Source of the DNA: Hydractinia symbiolongicarpus
Lineage: Eukaryota; Cnidaria; Hydrozoa; Anthoathecata; Hydractiniidae
Direction: 5' to 3'
Length of the DNA: 60,000 bases
Assembly (NCBI RefSeq): GCF_029227915.1
Contig: NC_079881.1
Span: forward strand, 5,830,001-5,890,000
Positions 44,913 to 55,700 of this stretch are shown piece by piece. A program made the translations under genes and the position numbers. How positions within the stretch are numbered: position 1 is the first letter of the stretch; each line of letters begins with the position of its first letter. The notes beneath the pieces are model-generated. The model had not been told where the DNA came from. It saw nothing but the letters and a program-made list of their open reading frames with translations, and did no database searches.

Positions 44913-45584
44913 GGAGGTAAACATCACACTTTAAGTTAATTAATGAGAAAACACATTTTTTCGTGATAACTTTTCTTGCCGTGTTTTGTTTTTTTAATGA
45001 AAAGTAGCTACACATAAGTTGTATCTTATTATTATTAACGTTTCCTGAAAATTTGAAAGAAATTGATACGACGGAAGTTAAAAAACTGGAGAAAACACCC
45101 TTTTGTCTCTAATAAACTCTTATAAAAACACGATTTTTACCTCCTTTTTTCCGATATTGTAAAACGATGGAGAGCCGTAGGAACGCATGTACAATTGAAT
45201 TATCGTAAACACCTTTACGTTCGCTTTTTGTCCGATTCTGAGTAAAAACTTGCCCTGTTGAACTGGTATTATTTGCAAGGCTGTCTTATGGCATGGTGTA
45301 TACTTAAAACTATGAACGTATGTAGCAGGTGGAGTTGCTATATCTGCACCCTAGTTATTTGTTTAGTTAGTCTACGTAATACACTCTAGGTACATTTCCG
45401 TGTTCAAAAGAATTGTGTATTGTTTTACGTGCATAATATTTACAGTGTAATTGGTGTTATCTCATAGCACCAGTAGTTTCTAATTGTTATACTGTGATGT
45501 GCCAAATGTTAAAAAAAATGTAGATTTACCAATTCTTTGGCCAACTGGGGTCGAGAAGGGATTCGAACCAAACAGACCAGCCAT
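23829..45584 (-). CDS. TOM1: TOM1 (target of Myb1) endosomal sorting adaptor, VHS + GAT domains
   Basis: Fifteen exons on the minus strand: 45584-45530, 35201-35117, 34687-34609, 29546-29448, 29368-29236, 28649-28591, 28230-28183, 28081-27872, 27733-27655, 27516-27416, 26897-26860, 25668-25416, 25076-25057, 24383-24344 and 24068-23829. Phases join to 512 residues; human TOM1 is close to 490. The N-terminus [14 protein letters not shown] leads into the VHS domain (about 8-150), with [31 protein letters not shown] and [10 protein letters not shown], then [10 protein letters not shown]. The GAT domain (about 205-315) has [19 protein letters not shown] and [17 protein letters not shown] later LIDFGDL resembles a clathrin-binding motif, and the tail has DVEKWL. 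The family binds ubiquitinated cargo and clathrin on early endosomes, with Tollip and endofin. Exon 13 is only 20 nt. Introns 1 and 3 carry large transposons. The start codon is 1.14 kb from the divergent Caskin-like gene. Confidence 0.95.
24430..24532 (+). repeat. Dispersed repeat with Helitron-like 3' end (tentative)
   Basis: The stretch runs TATTATAATGCCCGTATACG, (TCTG)n, CACGCAAAATGG, then GACGGGCGAACCCGTGGATT. It ends in a small hairpin (CCCGTGG/CCACTGG, one mismatch) followed after seven bases by CTAG then T. A hairpin just before a terminal CTAG fits Helitron 3' ends, though the stem is short. It lies in intron 14 of TOM1, opposite to the gene. No coding sequence. Confidence 0.4.
29781..33190 (-). 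mobile_element. LINE (RTE-like non-LTR retrotransposon), nearly full-length copy B, frames broken
   Basis: On the minus strand the order is: 5' leader (complement of GCTGGATGCCCTTCCTAGCG at about 32997), an APE endonuclease with [37 protein letters not shown] and SQHRLLVCD, a linker, then reverse transcriptase with [38 protein letters not shown] and catalytic YADD. After that come a cysteine-rich PHD-like segment and the conserved C-terminus shared with copy A. Frame breaks or stops lie near 32590, 32360, 31930-32050, 31525, 31020 and 30600-30450, so it is inactive. The 3' end has the palindrome CCATGCTAGCATGG and a (GAT)n tail at 29783-29797. The 5' limit is approximate. It sits in intron 3 of TOM1, in the same orientation as the gene. 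Confidence 0.9.
33191..34608. other. Remainder of TOM1 intron 3, nothing recognised
   Basis: AT-rich intron sequence between the LINE 5' end and TOM1 exon 3. One 74-codon open stretch (34143-34367, minus) has no domain. Confidence 0.5.
35202..35715. other. TOM1 intron 1, between exon 2 and the Copia insertion
   Basis: AT-rich intron sequence; nothing recognised. It shows no similarity to the 40110-40593 segment of the Copia element, which argues against a hidden longer 5' LTR here. Confidence 0.5.
35721..35762 (+). repeat. 5' terminal repeat of Copia element (42 bp)
   Basis: Starts TG and ends CA, identical over all 42 bases to 40594-40635. Preceded by CATAC. Confidence 0.9.
35763..35773 (+). 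other. Primer binding site for initiator tRNA-Met
   Basis: TGGTAGCAGAG directly follows the 5' terminal repeat. It is complementary to the CTCTGCTACCA 3' end of animal initiator tRNA-Met, the usual primer in Copia elements. Complementarity stops after 11 bases. Confidence 0.8.
35778..40109 (+). pseudogene. Copia gag-pol polyprotein with one in-frame stop
   Basis: A single frame of 1444 codons interrupted only by TAA at 37593-37595 (codon 606). Domains in order: gag; CCHC zinc knuckle starting at residue 270 ([14 protein letters not shown]); aspartic protease with LLDCGASKT at about 320-328, where the usual DSG or DTG is DCG; integrase with an N-terminal H/C zinc motif (CTTC) and catalytic Asp 544, Asp 598 and Glu at codon 634, giving the expected D-35-E spacing; reverse transcriptase with [11 protein letters not shown] and FVDD (codons 1131-1134); RNase H with FTDASF and LTDSRSLF. 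Codon use is uniform through the stop. The stop falls inside integrase, eight codons after the second catalytic Asp, so this copy cannot make full pol unless the stop is read through. Confidence 0.92.
40132..40166 (+). repeat. Poly-A run (35 A) followed by GGGA in the Copia 3' region
   Basis: Directly downstream of the pol stop. As a purine tract ending in GGGA it could be the polypurine tract for plus-strand priming, which would place a conventional longer 3' LTR at about 40171-40635. Confidence 0.8.
40594..40635 (+). repeat. 3' terminal repeat of Copia element (42 bp)
   Basis: Identical to 35721-35762. Followed by CATAC. Preceded by the weak purine stretch GGAGAAAT. Confidence 0.9.
40641..41864. 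other. TOM1 intron 1, nothing recognised
   Basis: AT-rich intron sequence. Short open stretch at 41457-41654 without domain. Confidence 0.5.
41871..42893. mobile_element. Non-autonomous terminal-inverted-repeat element 1 (CAGGC ends, 6-bp target duplication)
   Basis: The left end CAGGCTTTTTCAGGA and the complement of the right end CAGGCCTTTTCAGGA match at 14 of 15 bases. Both ends are flanked by GATATA (41865-41870 and 42894-42899). Subterminal GCACGTGC, GCGTGC, GCATGTGC and GGCGTGTG motifs and hairpins (TCAGGCGTG/CACGCCTGA near 42807-42834) are present. The 1023-bp interior has no transposase. CAG-type ends and subterminal repeats recall hAT elements, but hAT normally duplicates 8 bp, so the superfamily is uncertain. 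It lies in TOM1 intron 1. Confidence 0.8.
43050..44236. mobile_element. Non-autonomous terminal-inverted-repeat element 2 (CAGGCC ends, 6-bp target duplication)
   Basis: The left end CAGGCCATTCCTTGA and the complement of the right end CAGGCCATTTCTTGA match at 14 of 15 bases. They are flanked by CTATTA (43044-43049 and 44237-44242). GCACTC/GAGTGC motifs recur in both subterminal regions, including GTGCGATCGCAC and a 17-bp perfect hairpin at 43105-43146. The 1187-bp interior is AT-rich without a transposase frame. Its ends resemble element 1 (both CAGGC), and the target duplication is again 6 bp, so the two look like one family or superfamily. Confidence 0.82.
44865..44912 (+). repeat. (TTA)16 microsatellite in TOM1 intron 1
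   Basis: Sixteen perfect TTA units. Confidence 0.95.
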
Positions 45585-46726
45585 GTTGGAAGCTTCCGTG
45601 ATATTTCTAGAACCTGACCACTCGTGTTCCTAATAAAACTGTGTTATCCACGGGAATCAAGGTTAAACGATTATAAACAATGACGTCATTATGTCTAAAA
45701 ACCATTGCCTTAAAATTCAAAACAAAAATTTAATTGTTCTTTAGGGGCATGAACTACACACATATACAATCGACAGAATGTTATTGTTTTCAACTAACGG
45801 AGCAGATGGGTAGGCTTACTGCTGACGAAATGATAGTTTCAGGTTGTTCCTTTGAATTTTTTAGGCTAATTCACAGTTAATTTAATGTTGTTATATTCTA
45901 CTTAACGGGTAACTACTCTGTATTTTTATCCGCATATATTTAAATCCCACTCTCCCAAATGGGTTGTGTAGCTAGATAGCTGTAGGTAGCTCCACATCAT
46001 TATTGGTAATGTAATATTAGATAATAGCTATTTGATCAATCTAGCTATATGTTACTATTTTAAATTGAGAGGAATGACAGACTTTTTTGAGTCAGACTTT
46101 TATTGAAAAAGAAACAGGTCTCAGAACATGCAGCTATAGTTATTTTCCATCCTAATAGCTATAGCTAATAAGAGCAGGTTGGTTGGTCTGAAATTTTAGA
46201 GATTTCTATTATTGCGGTCGCGTTCGCGTCATAATACCAATCACGATCCAGTATTCAGATTTAGCAGCCATTATGAAATGATAGACATATGCCGTAATCA
46301 TAATGTTTTTGTGGTGAAACCTTCATAAATACAATAATGGATTTTTCAAGGAATTCTTCTTTTTTTAGTCAAATTTTTAATATGTTTTTGATATTTCATA
46401 ATTTTTGCCATTTTGCGACATTTTAACGTCAGAATGCAATGTAGGAGGACACTTCGACTGCAAGAATAGCTCAAATCCAAGTTTAAGATGCCCCAGAATT
46501 GCCCGACTCCCTTTCTTGATGAAGAGTGGAACAAGCTACCTAACTTTATGAGTTGAAGTTTTCCACCAGCAAGCTTTTTTATTTCAGCTGGAAAACAATT
46601 GGGAAAAATGCTTCTGTCTGGTCCCAGTTTATTATTATTTATTTTAATTTTAGTAGAACCACTGTACATATATAATGTAGATTTTAGAAATTATAATTAA
46701 AATGTAGCATTGCAGTCAAATGAAAG
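45585..46726. promoter_or_regulatory. Shared 5' region of divergent TOM1 (-) and Caskin-like (+) genes
   Basis: The start codons of TOM1 (45584, minus) and the Caskin-like gene (46727, plus) are 1142 bp apart, with no coding exon between. The interval must contain both leaders and promoters. No CpG-rich block or defined TATA box could be assigned by eye; a GC-rich patch GCGGTCGCGTTCGCGTC lies near 46217-46233. A 107-codon minus open stretch (46346-46669) has no domain and lacks a good context. Confidence 0.6.
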
Positions 46727-49700
46727 ATGGGCAAAGAGAGTGAGCTTATAACGTCTATAAAAGAAGGAAACAGCCAATATGTTCGAAAAGTACTTCAAAA
46801 GTATCGCAAAAGCAGCAGTGAGTGAAAATTTATTTTTTAAATATTTGTATAGCTTATTTTCTAATAGCTTTTATATTCAACATAACAAAATCAATGTTTT
46901 TGTCTCACTGTCCTACAGCTTCTTTCATAGCGTGTCAATACTTTCTTTAATTATAAATTATTTAAAACTACTCTTAATGTTATTACATCAAGATAAGTGC
47001 AAATTATTAATTATTTAAATTTTTTTTTTTTAAATATTTTTTTCTTTTGTATATATTATCTCTATCTTATTTCAACTTTATACAAAGCCTTCTCTAAAAA
47101 AATAATAAAGACATTAATTTAATTGCTTATATATACATTTTTTTATTCTTTAATGATATACCAATCTGTGAATTGATATAGAAAAAAAAACTGTCTTCTG
47201 ATTTTTTTTAAAACATAAGTTTCTATCAAAATAGTATATAATATAAAGGTATAAGGTATGATATTAACTAATATTGAATTGTTTAAGACAAAATCTCATG
47301 AGACATATTTTATTTAAGCAGATTTTAATTTTTTTTGATGAGTAATTGCAACTTAAAAAATTATTAAGTATAATTGTTTGTTTGTTTTGCTCTTAATAAA
47401 AACAAACAGTCATGTGTTTTTACTTCTGACACCCTTAGTATTTTGTTAAATGAATTTAGAAGTTGCAATAAATGCAAAATTTATACTAAATATGCAATAA
47501 TAAATTCAATACATATAGTTAAAGTATAAACATACAGATTAAAAATGTCAAGCTAATATAAACCTTTTTTAATGTTCAGGAGACTGTTTGTTAAATCCTA
47601 ATAAATAAGAAGTTAATCCTTCAACAGAGTGGATTATGTGTTTTACATACATTTTGTTTGTAGTAAGCTTTAACATTTAACCCAGGGTCCAAATAAGTTT
47701 CATTTGCAGGAACTCTACCTTTTTTTGTACTTTCTTGTTGAAAATTTGTTTTGTAAATAAATCCTACAAACAAGTGACAAAATTATATTTCTATTCTATA
47801 TTTGTTATCTTTTTGTTTTTTCAGAAAAAAATGCAAGCAAAAAGTCTACCATTAATGTTGCTGATACAGAAGGGTAAAGTAATTTGTGAAAAAACATTTT
47901 GAATTAATAAAACATGAATGAAAGTTCAAAATAAGACATCTAATGTATTGCATTTTCCTAATAATTAAATCTTTGTTAACTACTTTTTTCCCATATTAGA
48001 AAGGAAGACTTGAATGAATGAACATCACACATTATAAATCCTTGTGATTTTCTTCACTTTTTTGCGTTTTGAGACTTATTTTTTGTGCAATTCGATTAAA
48101 GAAGTATGTCGGATTGGTACATTCAGAACTTGACCTACATTGATAATAGTTTTTCCAAGTGAAGTGGCTATCCAGGGTGTAATGCAGTGCTCTAAGTAGC
48201 CATGAAATGGCTATTTTCCAATTTATTCTGAATCTCCTAATTCAATAGTGAAGTTCACTATATTTACTGCAATATAAGGAACTTATTACCCAATAAAAAT
48301 TGTAAAGGAATAAGATTTCATCACCTATCCAAAACATCAATGAAGTTACCATTTGTGACTTACAGTGACTATTTTAAATTTCTAGATTATGCCCTGCCAT
48401 AAAGATTTGGAAATAATAAGTTACCTAAGTTTCTTTAAAAACATTCTTAATTCTGGGTGTTGTTCCAATTCTGAGTGTTGTTTCTAATCTTTTAAGCATT
48501 CTGATTTAAGAAAACATCTTTTTTACAAAGTACCCAAGAATTGTCTGATTTTTACGACTTACATAACAAACTGCCTACATAAGGTTATAAAATCTTTATC
48601 TTGTTAAATGTGTGAGAAAAATTGTACCTTTTAAGAGAAATCTAAATGCCATGATCAATACTTATTAATTTCATTGTATTTAATTCATCACAGATGTACA
48701 GTCATCAAATTTTCTGTTTCATTTTGATATGATTTTTTTTTAACTTTGTAGCACAAGAAATTTATTGTTTTTACAGTTTTACAGCCCTTCACCATGCTGC
48801 TCTTCTTGGAGATGTTGAAATCATCATGGCCATCATTGAGATGGAGGGCGATCCAAACAGCAGAGATAAGCAAGGTATAGTATTATTACTTTTCTATTTA
48901 TGAATGTTATATATAATTTAAGCACACTTTTATTAAATAATATGGTTGTAAAATGTAAAAAAGAATATACAAGGTAAATATCCATCACAGCCAATAAACC
49001 TTATAGCTGGTTATAATTGTGTTTCAAATTTTCATTTTGTTTATCATCCACTCTTGAGGAGGGAACTGCTTTCCCTTTAACTTCATTTTCTGCTATAGCA
49101 CAAAAACGTTTTTTGTTGGCCCGTCCGCACTTAATCTCTAATTATGTTAAAGTATGCACACACTAACAAATAAATTTTTAAGCCTTTACATTTCAAAATA
49201 GATAAATTTGTGTTAATTTATATACATCAACTTTTTCCGCAAAGGTCAATTGGCAGACCTTATTGACACCTTTGGTTTTTCAAATTTTTTTCTGCATTCA
49301 ATACTAAAAATCTGTAACATATATAAAGCTAAAATGAACAATGTCACTTTTATTCTCCTTTTTTAAAGACAAAGTTACAAAGACTGACTTCCAATAGAAC
49401 ATGTCACCTTTAATTATTATATCTTATTTTTTCAATAGGAATGACACCCCTTCATATGGCAGCATGGGCAGGAAAAGATGCAACACTTAAAGCATTGTTA
49501 GAAAACAGGGGCCTGCCAAATCTTCCTTCATTTAGTGGAGACACACCTTTACATTTAGCAGCACAGCATGGTTACGCTGGATGCGTAAGTATATATTTAT
49601 TGAAAATAAGATTGCACTTATTAGGTTCAAAATTGTTAATCACTCCCGCATGTGGCAGTTGCTGTAATGGTACACAAGTGTACCAGTTATACCTCTTACT

Positions 49701-52700
49701 AATGGGTAACCAGTAAAAGCATTTAAAGAGCAAAGTGAGAATTAAACAAAAAATATAGGAAATTTTACACTACTCATACCATTTTTACAATACCATTTAA
49801 AAATTGCTGGAGTGCTACCTTTACACTGCTAACATACCGTGCAGCACTTATCAAGATTTGGTTCACAGTAGTTAGATTTGTCAGCCACAAACAAATCAAC
49901 TACACTGTATGCCACATGATAAACCTTAGCCATTTTCAACTTATCCATCCTGCTGTAAAATATTGAGGCTAGAGAGTTATTTTAGCTGCAAAAAGATCAG
50001 CATATGGTGCTGTCCTTTATATAGCATATGTGGGAAAAAACAATGATGTTACGGAAGAAATGTGCAAGAAAAATAACTTAATGTCAATAATTTCTTTTTT
50101 AGGCCAAAATATTACTTGACAATCATGCAGACGGTGCTTTTCGAAACTCTAACTCTGAAACACCTTTGGATTTAGCATGTCAGTTTGGACATTCTACTGT
50201 AAGCTGCATCGATTTTTTTTAGTTTACATTTTATTTATTTTAGAAAAACATTATTTATCATGATCTTTTCCTTCTTTTTTCTAAATGTTGTTACTTTTTT
50301 TTATTACTTTAGTTTCGAAATTTAAGACTTTTATTTGATTATTTCGAAATATTGGCAATCAAGGAACTTCAGGATTTTAAGATTCTTTTTAGTATAGTAG
50401 TCTTACCAAGTACTCTGATTAGACCTAAATTTTTGGATTATACCTAAATTATTTGATTAGACCTAATTTTTTCAAAAAAAAGGTTGCAAATCTCTTTTTA
50501 AAATCAGAGAAGCTTACAAGATTTTTCATCTTAATTCTCTAGCAATACTATGTTGAAATGTATACATTGATGAGATTTAGCACACTAAAATGATTTTCTG
50601 GATCAATTTTAGGTTGTTAAACACCTGCTGACCAAGGAAAAAGTTGTTGAACTTCTTACATCTGAAATATCTGATGCTAGATATAAGTCCCCATTGCATT
50701 TATCAGCTAAATCAGGACATGATGATATTGTTCAGTCTTTGTTAGAAGCAGGTGTTGATGTAAACATTGAACGGCCAGAAGGTACACCATTACACCAAGC
50801 TGCATTGTATGGTAAAAAAGATGCTGTCTTACATTTGTTGAAGGTTATTAATTTTTTTAAGTTCTTTTTTAAACTCTAAGTTAAAGTCATTATTAAAAAG
50901 TTAAGATTAGACACTAATCTAAAATTTTATACCTTACTGAAAGGCAAATATTACATTATTGCAACAAAATCTATTTTCTGTTTTTTTGCTGACTACCCTG
51001 AACCCACCCCACAGATTTTTATGTAAGCTGAAATTTCAAGATTTTTTAAAAAAATTTTTTTTTAAAAAATGCAGATATTTGTTGGAATGGCATAGATAAA
51101 TTTTGTTTTTCAATTTACATTTACTTTTTTGTTTTGATTTGATTGTGCTTCATTGTTTTCTCCACTAAATGACAAAACTTAAACCTGCAACAACAGTCAG
51201 TTTTATATAAATGGTGTATAAATATATACAGTAATTTATCACAAGATTTTTATACAAAAGGCTGGTGCAGATGTTCATAGACGTAACAGCAATGGTTTGA
51301 TGGCATTAGATCTTGTGAATAGATTTACAGCTTCTCGGGCTGGACTGGAAATCAAGCAAATGCTAAGAGGTAAAATTGTGTTGAAAGACTTTTAAGAAGT
51401 ATAACCTACAATTTGTTGAAAGCATTAAGTTGGATGTATACTTTGGGGGATAACATTTCCTAAAATCAAAAAAAATTAACAAAAACTTGTGATTGACGCA
51501 AGGAAGTGAATAAGCAATATATAATAATATATAATAAGAAATAAATTTGGTTAATAAAATTTTGTTAATGTCACATACAATGCCTAAAAAAGACTCCATA
51601 ATGGTAGTTTTTTGCTTTACTGCTGTAACAAACATTGACTTGGCTCATAAGCTAGACTTTATTAATTAGACTTTATTAATCAAACTTTCTCCACAGAAAG
51701 ATAGGCATATTAGTGAATCTTCATATACCTTATCTATGGTAAACCACAAACATCACCTTATATTCACCACGAAATATAACCTTTTTAAATAAGCCACTTT
51801 TTCACATTTGTTTTTCTAATTGATCAGAAATGACCTAACTTACTGAAATGAATCATTAGGAAGAAAACCAAAATTTTGTTATAATGTCTTGTTATAAATA
51901 AAAAGGCAAACAAATATTCAATCCTTCCAAAATGGAATGTAATTGATCTAAACAAACAATTCAATCATTCTGCAGCTGTATGTATTAAGTTAATAACACT
52001 GTCTTTATAGAGGCAGCAGGTGAAAAGGTTGCTTATGCACGTGCAGTTTCTGATTATAACAATCAATATGATGACACCTGCTTGTCCTTTAAAAATGGTG
52101 ACAGTATTGCTGTAAGTGACTTTGACTTCCTTTACCTAAAATGTTTAAATAAGAGTTTAATCAGAAGAAAAAAATGCAATACATAATAACAAAAATCGTT
52201 TTATGTTCTGTAAGCGTACTTAACAAAAATAATAAGTAATAATAAAAATCAAAAAAGAGAATATAAAAGTTTACTCAGGAAAGTAAAAAAAATCGAGAAC
52301 ACAAAAATTACACTTATTGCTTATCTGATTAGTATAAATTTCTATGTTACAGGTGCTTGAACAAAATGAAAATGGACGGTGGAAAGGATATGTTGTGAAC
52401 TCTGAGGTATTTCTAGCAAGATCATTTCGATATTAAATATATCTTCTTAGAATAAGCATGCACTTGAACCATGATCACACTTTCAAAGTATTTAAAATTG
52501 ATATAAACAAAGTTGTGTATAATTTTTTATTATTTTATAAAATACATTGAGGATAAAGTGTCAGGATAAATATTATCCATATTTAACATAAAGACAGTAT
52601 TTTGAGAACAAATAATTTTTTTGGTATTATTATAGACTGAAAGAGATGGTTACTTTCCTGCAATGGCTGTTCACCTCCTAAATCCATCAATTAAAACACG

Positions 52701-55700
52701 ATCGGTTTGTTCCTCAAGTTCTGTCGCTTCCAATGAATCAAGTGGTAAGGGGTATTTGTTAACATGTTGGTGTATCAAAAAAATAATAAACCGTCTGACT
52801 CCATCACTTACAGTATTTTTTTGTGTACACCCTTGTTCTTGAAACTTAGTAAAATTGATGGTACTTTTATGTAGCAAGAAATATATTTTTAGGAGGTATA
52901 TATATGATCATTTTTTCTAAAAAATTGGAAAGTAAAATTGCTCTTTGTATAACCATCAGTGATTTTTTTATAAGTTAGTGTGAATTAAAATATCGTTTAG
53001 TATCTGTCATTGTTTCATTGATCATTTTATAACATTAATTTGACAATAAAAAATATTAAGATAAATGATATAAATATGTGAGTAATGTAAAAAAAAATGG
53101 CAGATGAAAAATATAAGCAAAAAATATTAATATACTTTTTTTAAAACCACTATATTTTAAATAATGAAATGCTGTTTCTTTATGCGGGTACAAAGAGGTG
53201 TGCATTTTATGTTTTAGTTTGATTCTCTGTTTGTTGGTTTTGTTTAGTTATCACTCTCAAAAATCTGTCCTCTCTCTTTTTATATATCTTATACAAGGAC
53301 TTGGAATAAGGGTTAACGTGATCAGTAAAAATAAAAAACAAAATTTAAAATAACGAATTGAAATTTTTCTTAAATTTTGCCGAACATGATCAAGTAGTGT
53401 AAAGTAAGTTTTTATCTGCACCTAGAATTTGGCTAGTTCCACTGAGTGGTCAGCAAAAGAATACAGTGTACAGTAGTTGTACTCAAGTGTTAAGTCCCTC
53501 ATGATTTATATTCATATTAAAGATGTGAATGAGCAATCACAAGGCAACTTTACAGTTTAAAAACTACAAATCTATACTATCACCGTGGAAAGTCCATTGT
53601 TTCTTTAGTATAAATAGTTAATAAAAAAATCGGTTTTTGATACCGAAAAGATATACTGTATCCTTAGTTTAGAGTTTACTTTCTTTGTATCAGTATTGCA
53701 TGGCTTGATATTAAGAGAAAAAATTGGTTTTGAAATTGCTTCCCCTTATGTTTTTGAATTTCAAAGAAAGTCTTAAGCCATTTTGTGATGATCGTTGTTG
53801 TTTCTTATACTTGACCTATTAGGAAGAAAATTTTTAAACAATTTCTCTTATTTTATTCCCAGTGTGTAATATTTTTCATTTTTTGTAAATGTAACTTGTA
53901 TTATTTTTTTTAGGCCGATTAAGCACTTCAACAGTCTCTTCAAGTCCAGAAAAAAGAATCGAACCAGGTAGTGTAAAACTGTTATAAGTAATCCAGTAAA
54001 ATTCTCCTAACTACTACTTCATACTAAACAAGAAAAATTTATGGCTTAAGCCATCTTTAAATTAATTCGCAAAAAGAGCCTTGTTATAGCTAAGTTTATG
54101 TGTCCACTGATTGACTGTTGAAAATTGGAATAATTCATTGATTATTTGGGCTAGTAGTTCTAAAAATCAAGAAATTTTACCAACTACTTTGTCTTTTTTT
54201 ATTTTCATAAAATGTTGCTCTCTATTTTGAAATCGCTTAAAATAAAAGTTAGCCTGTTTGGAAAAGCACACACATTGACAGCAAACTAGATTCCAATCCT
54301 TGTTACAAACTTCAGGTGTAGCTCTCACTCATGCTTAAGTGGTGAAGCCAGTTTCTCCATGTATTTGCATATTAATTCTCTCGTAAAACTGTATGACACA
54401 CATGTTTCAAAATAATGCATTATACGTGAAAACCAGTTTTTTTTCTTCGTAAATAATTATTATGGTAACAATATTTTTTAGAAACAAATTTTCTTAGCAC
54501 GTTTAAACACCCTAGAAAATTGTGCTTCTTTTTTGCCTCTATTGAATTGAAATATAAAAAAGTCAGAGGCCAGCCAAACAGCTGACTTATTTTAAGACCA
54601 TTGAAAGAGCTTGAATCGAAAATTTTGCCTAGCATGGTCCAAGTATATATTGTGAGCTATATCAACTTTGTTTAGTATCACCTCCTGCTCAACCAGTTGG
54701 TGTTGTTCCGATAGGAAGTTTCGATCTGGTTACACTAGCACAAGGTGGGTTATCGCTATTGGTGATTATGATTTTTGAATTTTCCAGTATTTCATGTAAG
54801 AGAAATATTTTTTACATTTTTCTAGTGCATTTTTTATGTGTATATAATATAACATATTCACTAAGAAAGATTGATGAAGTTGCCATAACATCACTGTAGC
54901 TATTTTTGTTTTATTACTTTTACCTGGCAATTCATCAAATATGTGATTTAAAGAAAACACAAATTATTTTCGAGGATAAAAATTATGCCTATTTAAGCAA
55001 CTTTTTATTTTTAAATCCATGAAAATATATTCCAACTGGCGACCATGATATACACATTATTGCATTATGTGAATAGTGCAATATTCATTATTTTTACACA
55101 ATCTTTTTAATGCAAAGTCAGAAGATAAGCAATAAAATAAAATTTGTTTTTCTATAAAAATAAGGTTTCCATGTCACCTATCAACATGCAATTCTTCTTC
55201 TAATCAGACATGAAAATACGATCCAGTTGGCTTGGTTTAAATGAAATAGTTTGTCGGTACAAAATAATTGTGTCCTGGTGTGCAAGAAAAATATGTATTG
55301 CTTGACTATTATTGTTGTATAAAATGGTTGGCCAGTGGTTCTTGTTCTACATAATTTCTTGTCAGACAGCGAGACTAGATAATGTGTTTATTTTGAAGGA
55401 CATTCGGTGATTGATTGATTAATCGATTGATTGATTGATTGATTTGTAAATTGATTACTGTTTATGCAGCACCGGATGCTACATTGATAAAACAAAGCAA
55501 AAGAAGATATAGATAAGAAATACATTAACAAATAATTTTCAGGCACTGATATGTTTGTGCTGATACCTCTTTGAAAGGAAGAAAATTATGGATAGGTGTC
55601 TCTGTTACTAATATAAACTGTCTTTACTATCTGTTCTATGTTTTAACTGATTGAAAGCCATATTTTCAGTAAAAATCTTTCAGACATTTTTATTATCCTT

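Noticed and set aside
45559-45569. tRNA B-box-like GGTTCGAATCC on the minus strand
   Set aside because: It is part of the TOM1 first coding exon (Phe-Gly-Ser-Asn-Pro codons), followed by a splice donor; no A box or cloverleaf fits around it.
46346-46669. 107-codon minus-strand open stretch in the TOM1/Caskin interval
   Set aside because: No recognisable domain, and it lies upstream of TOM1 exon 1 without splice sites linking it.
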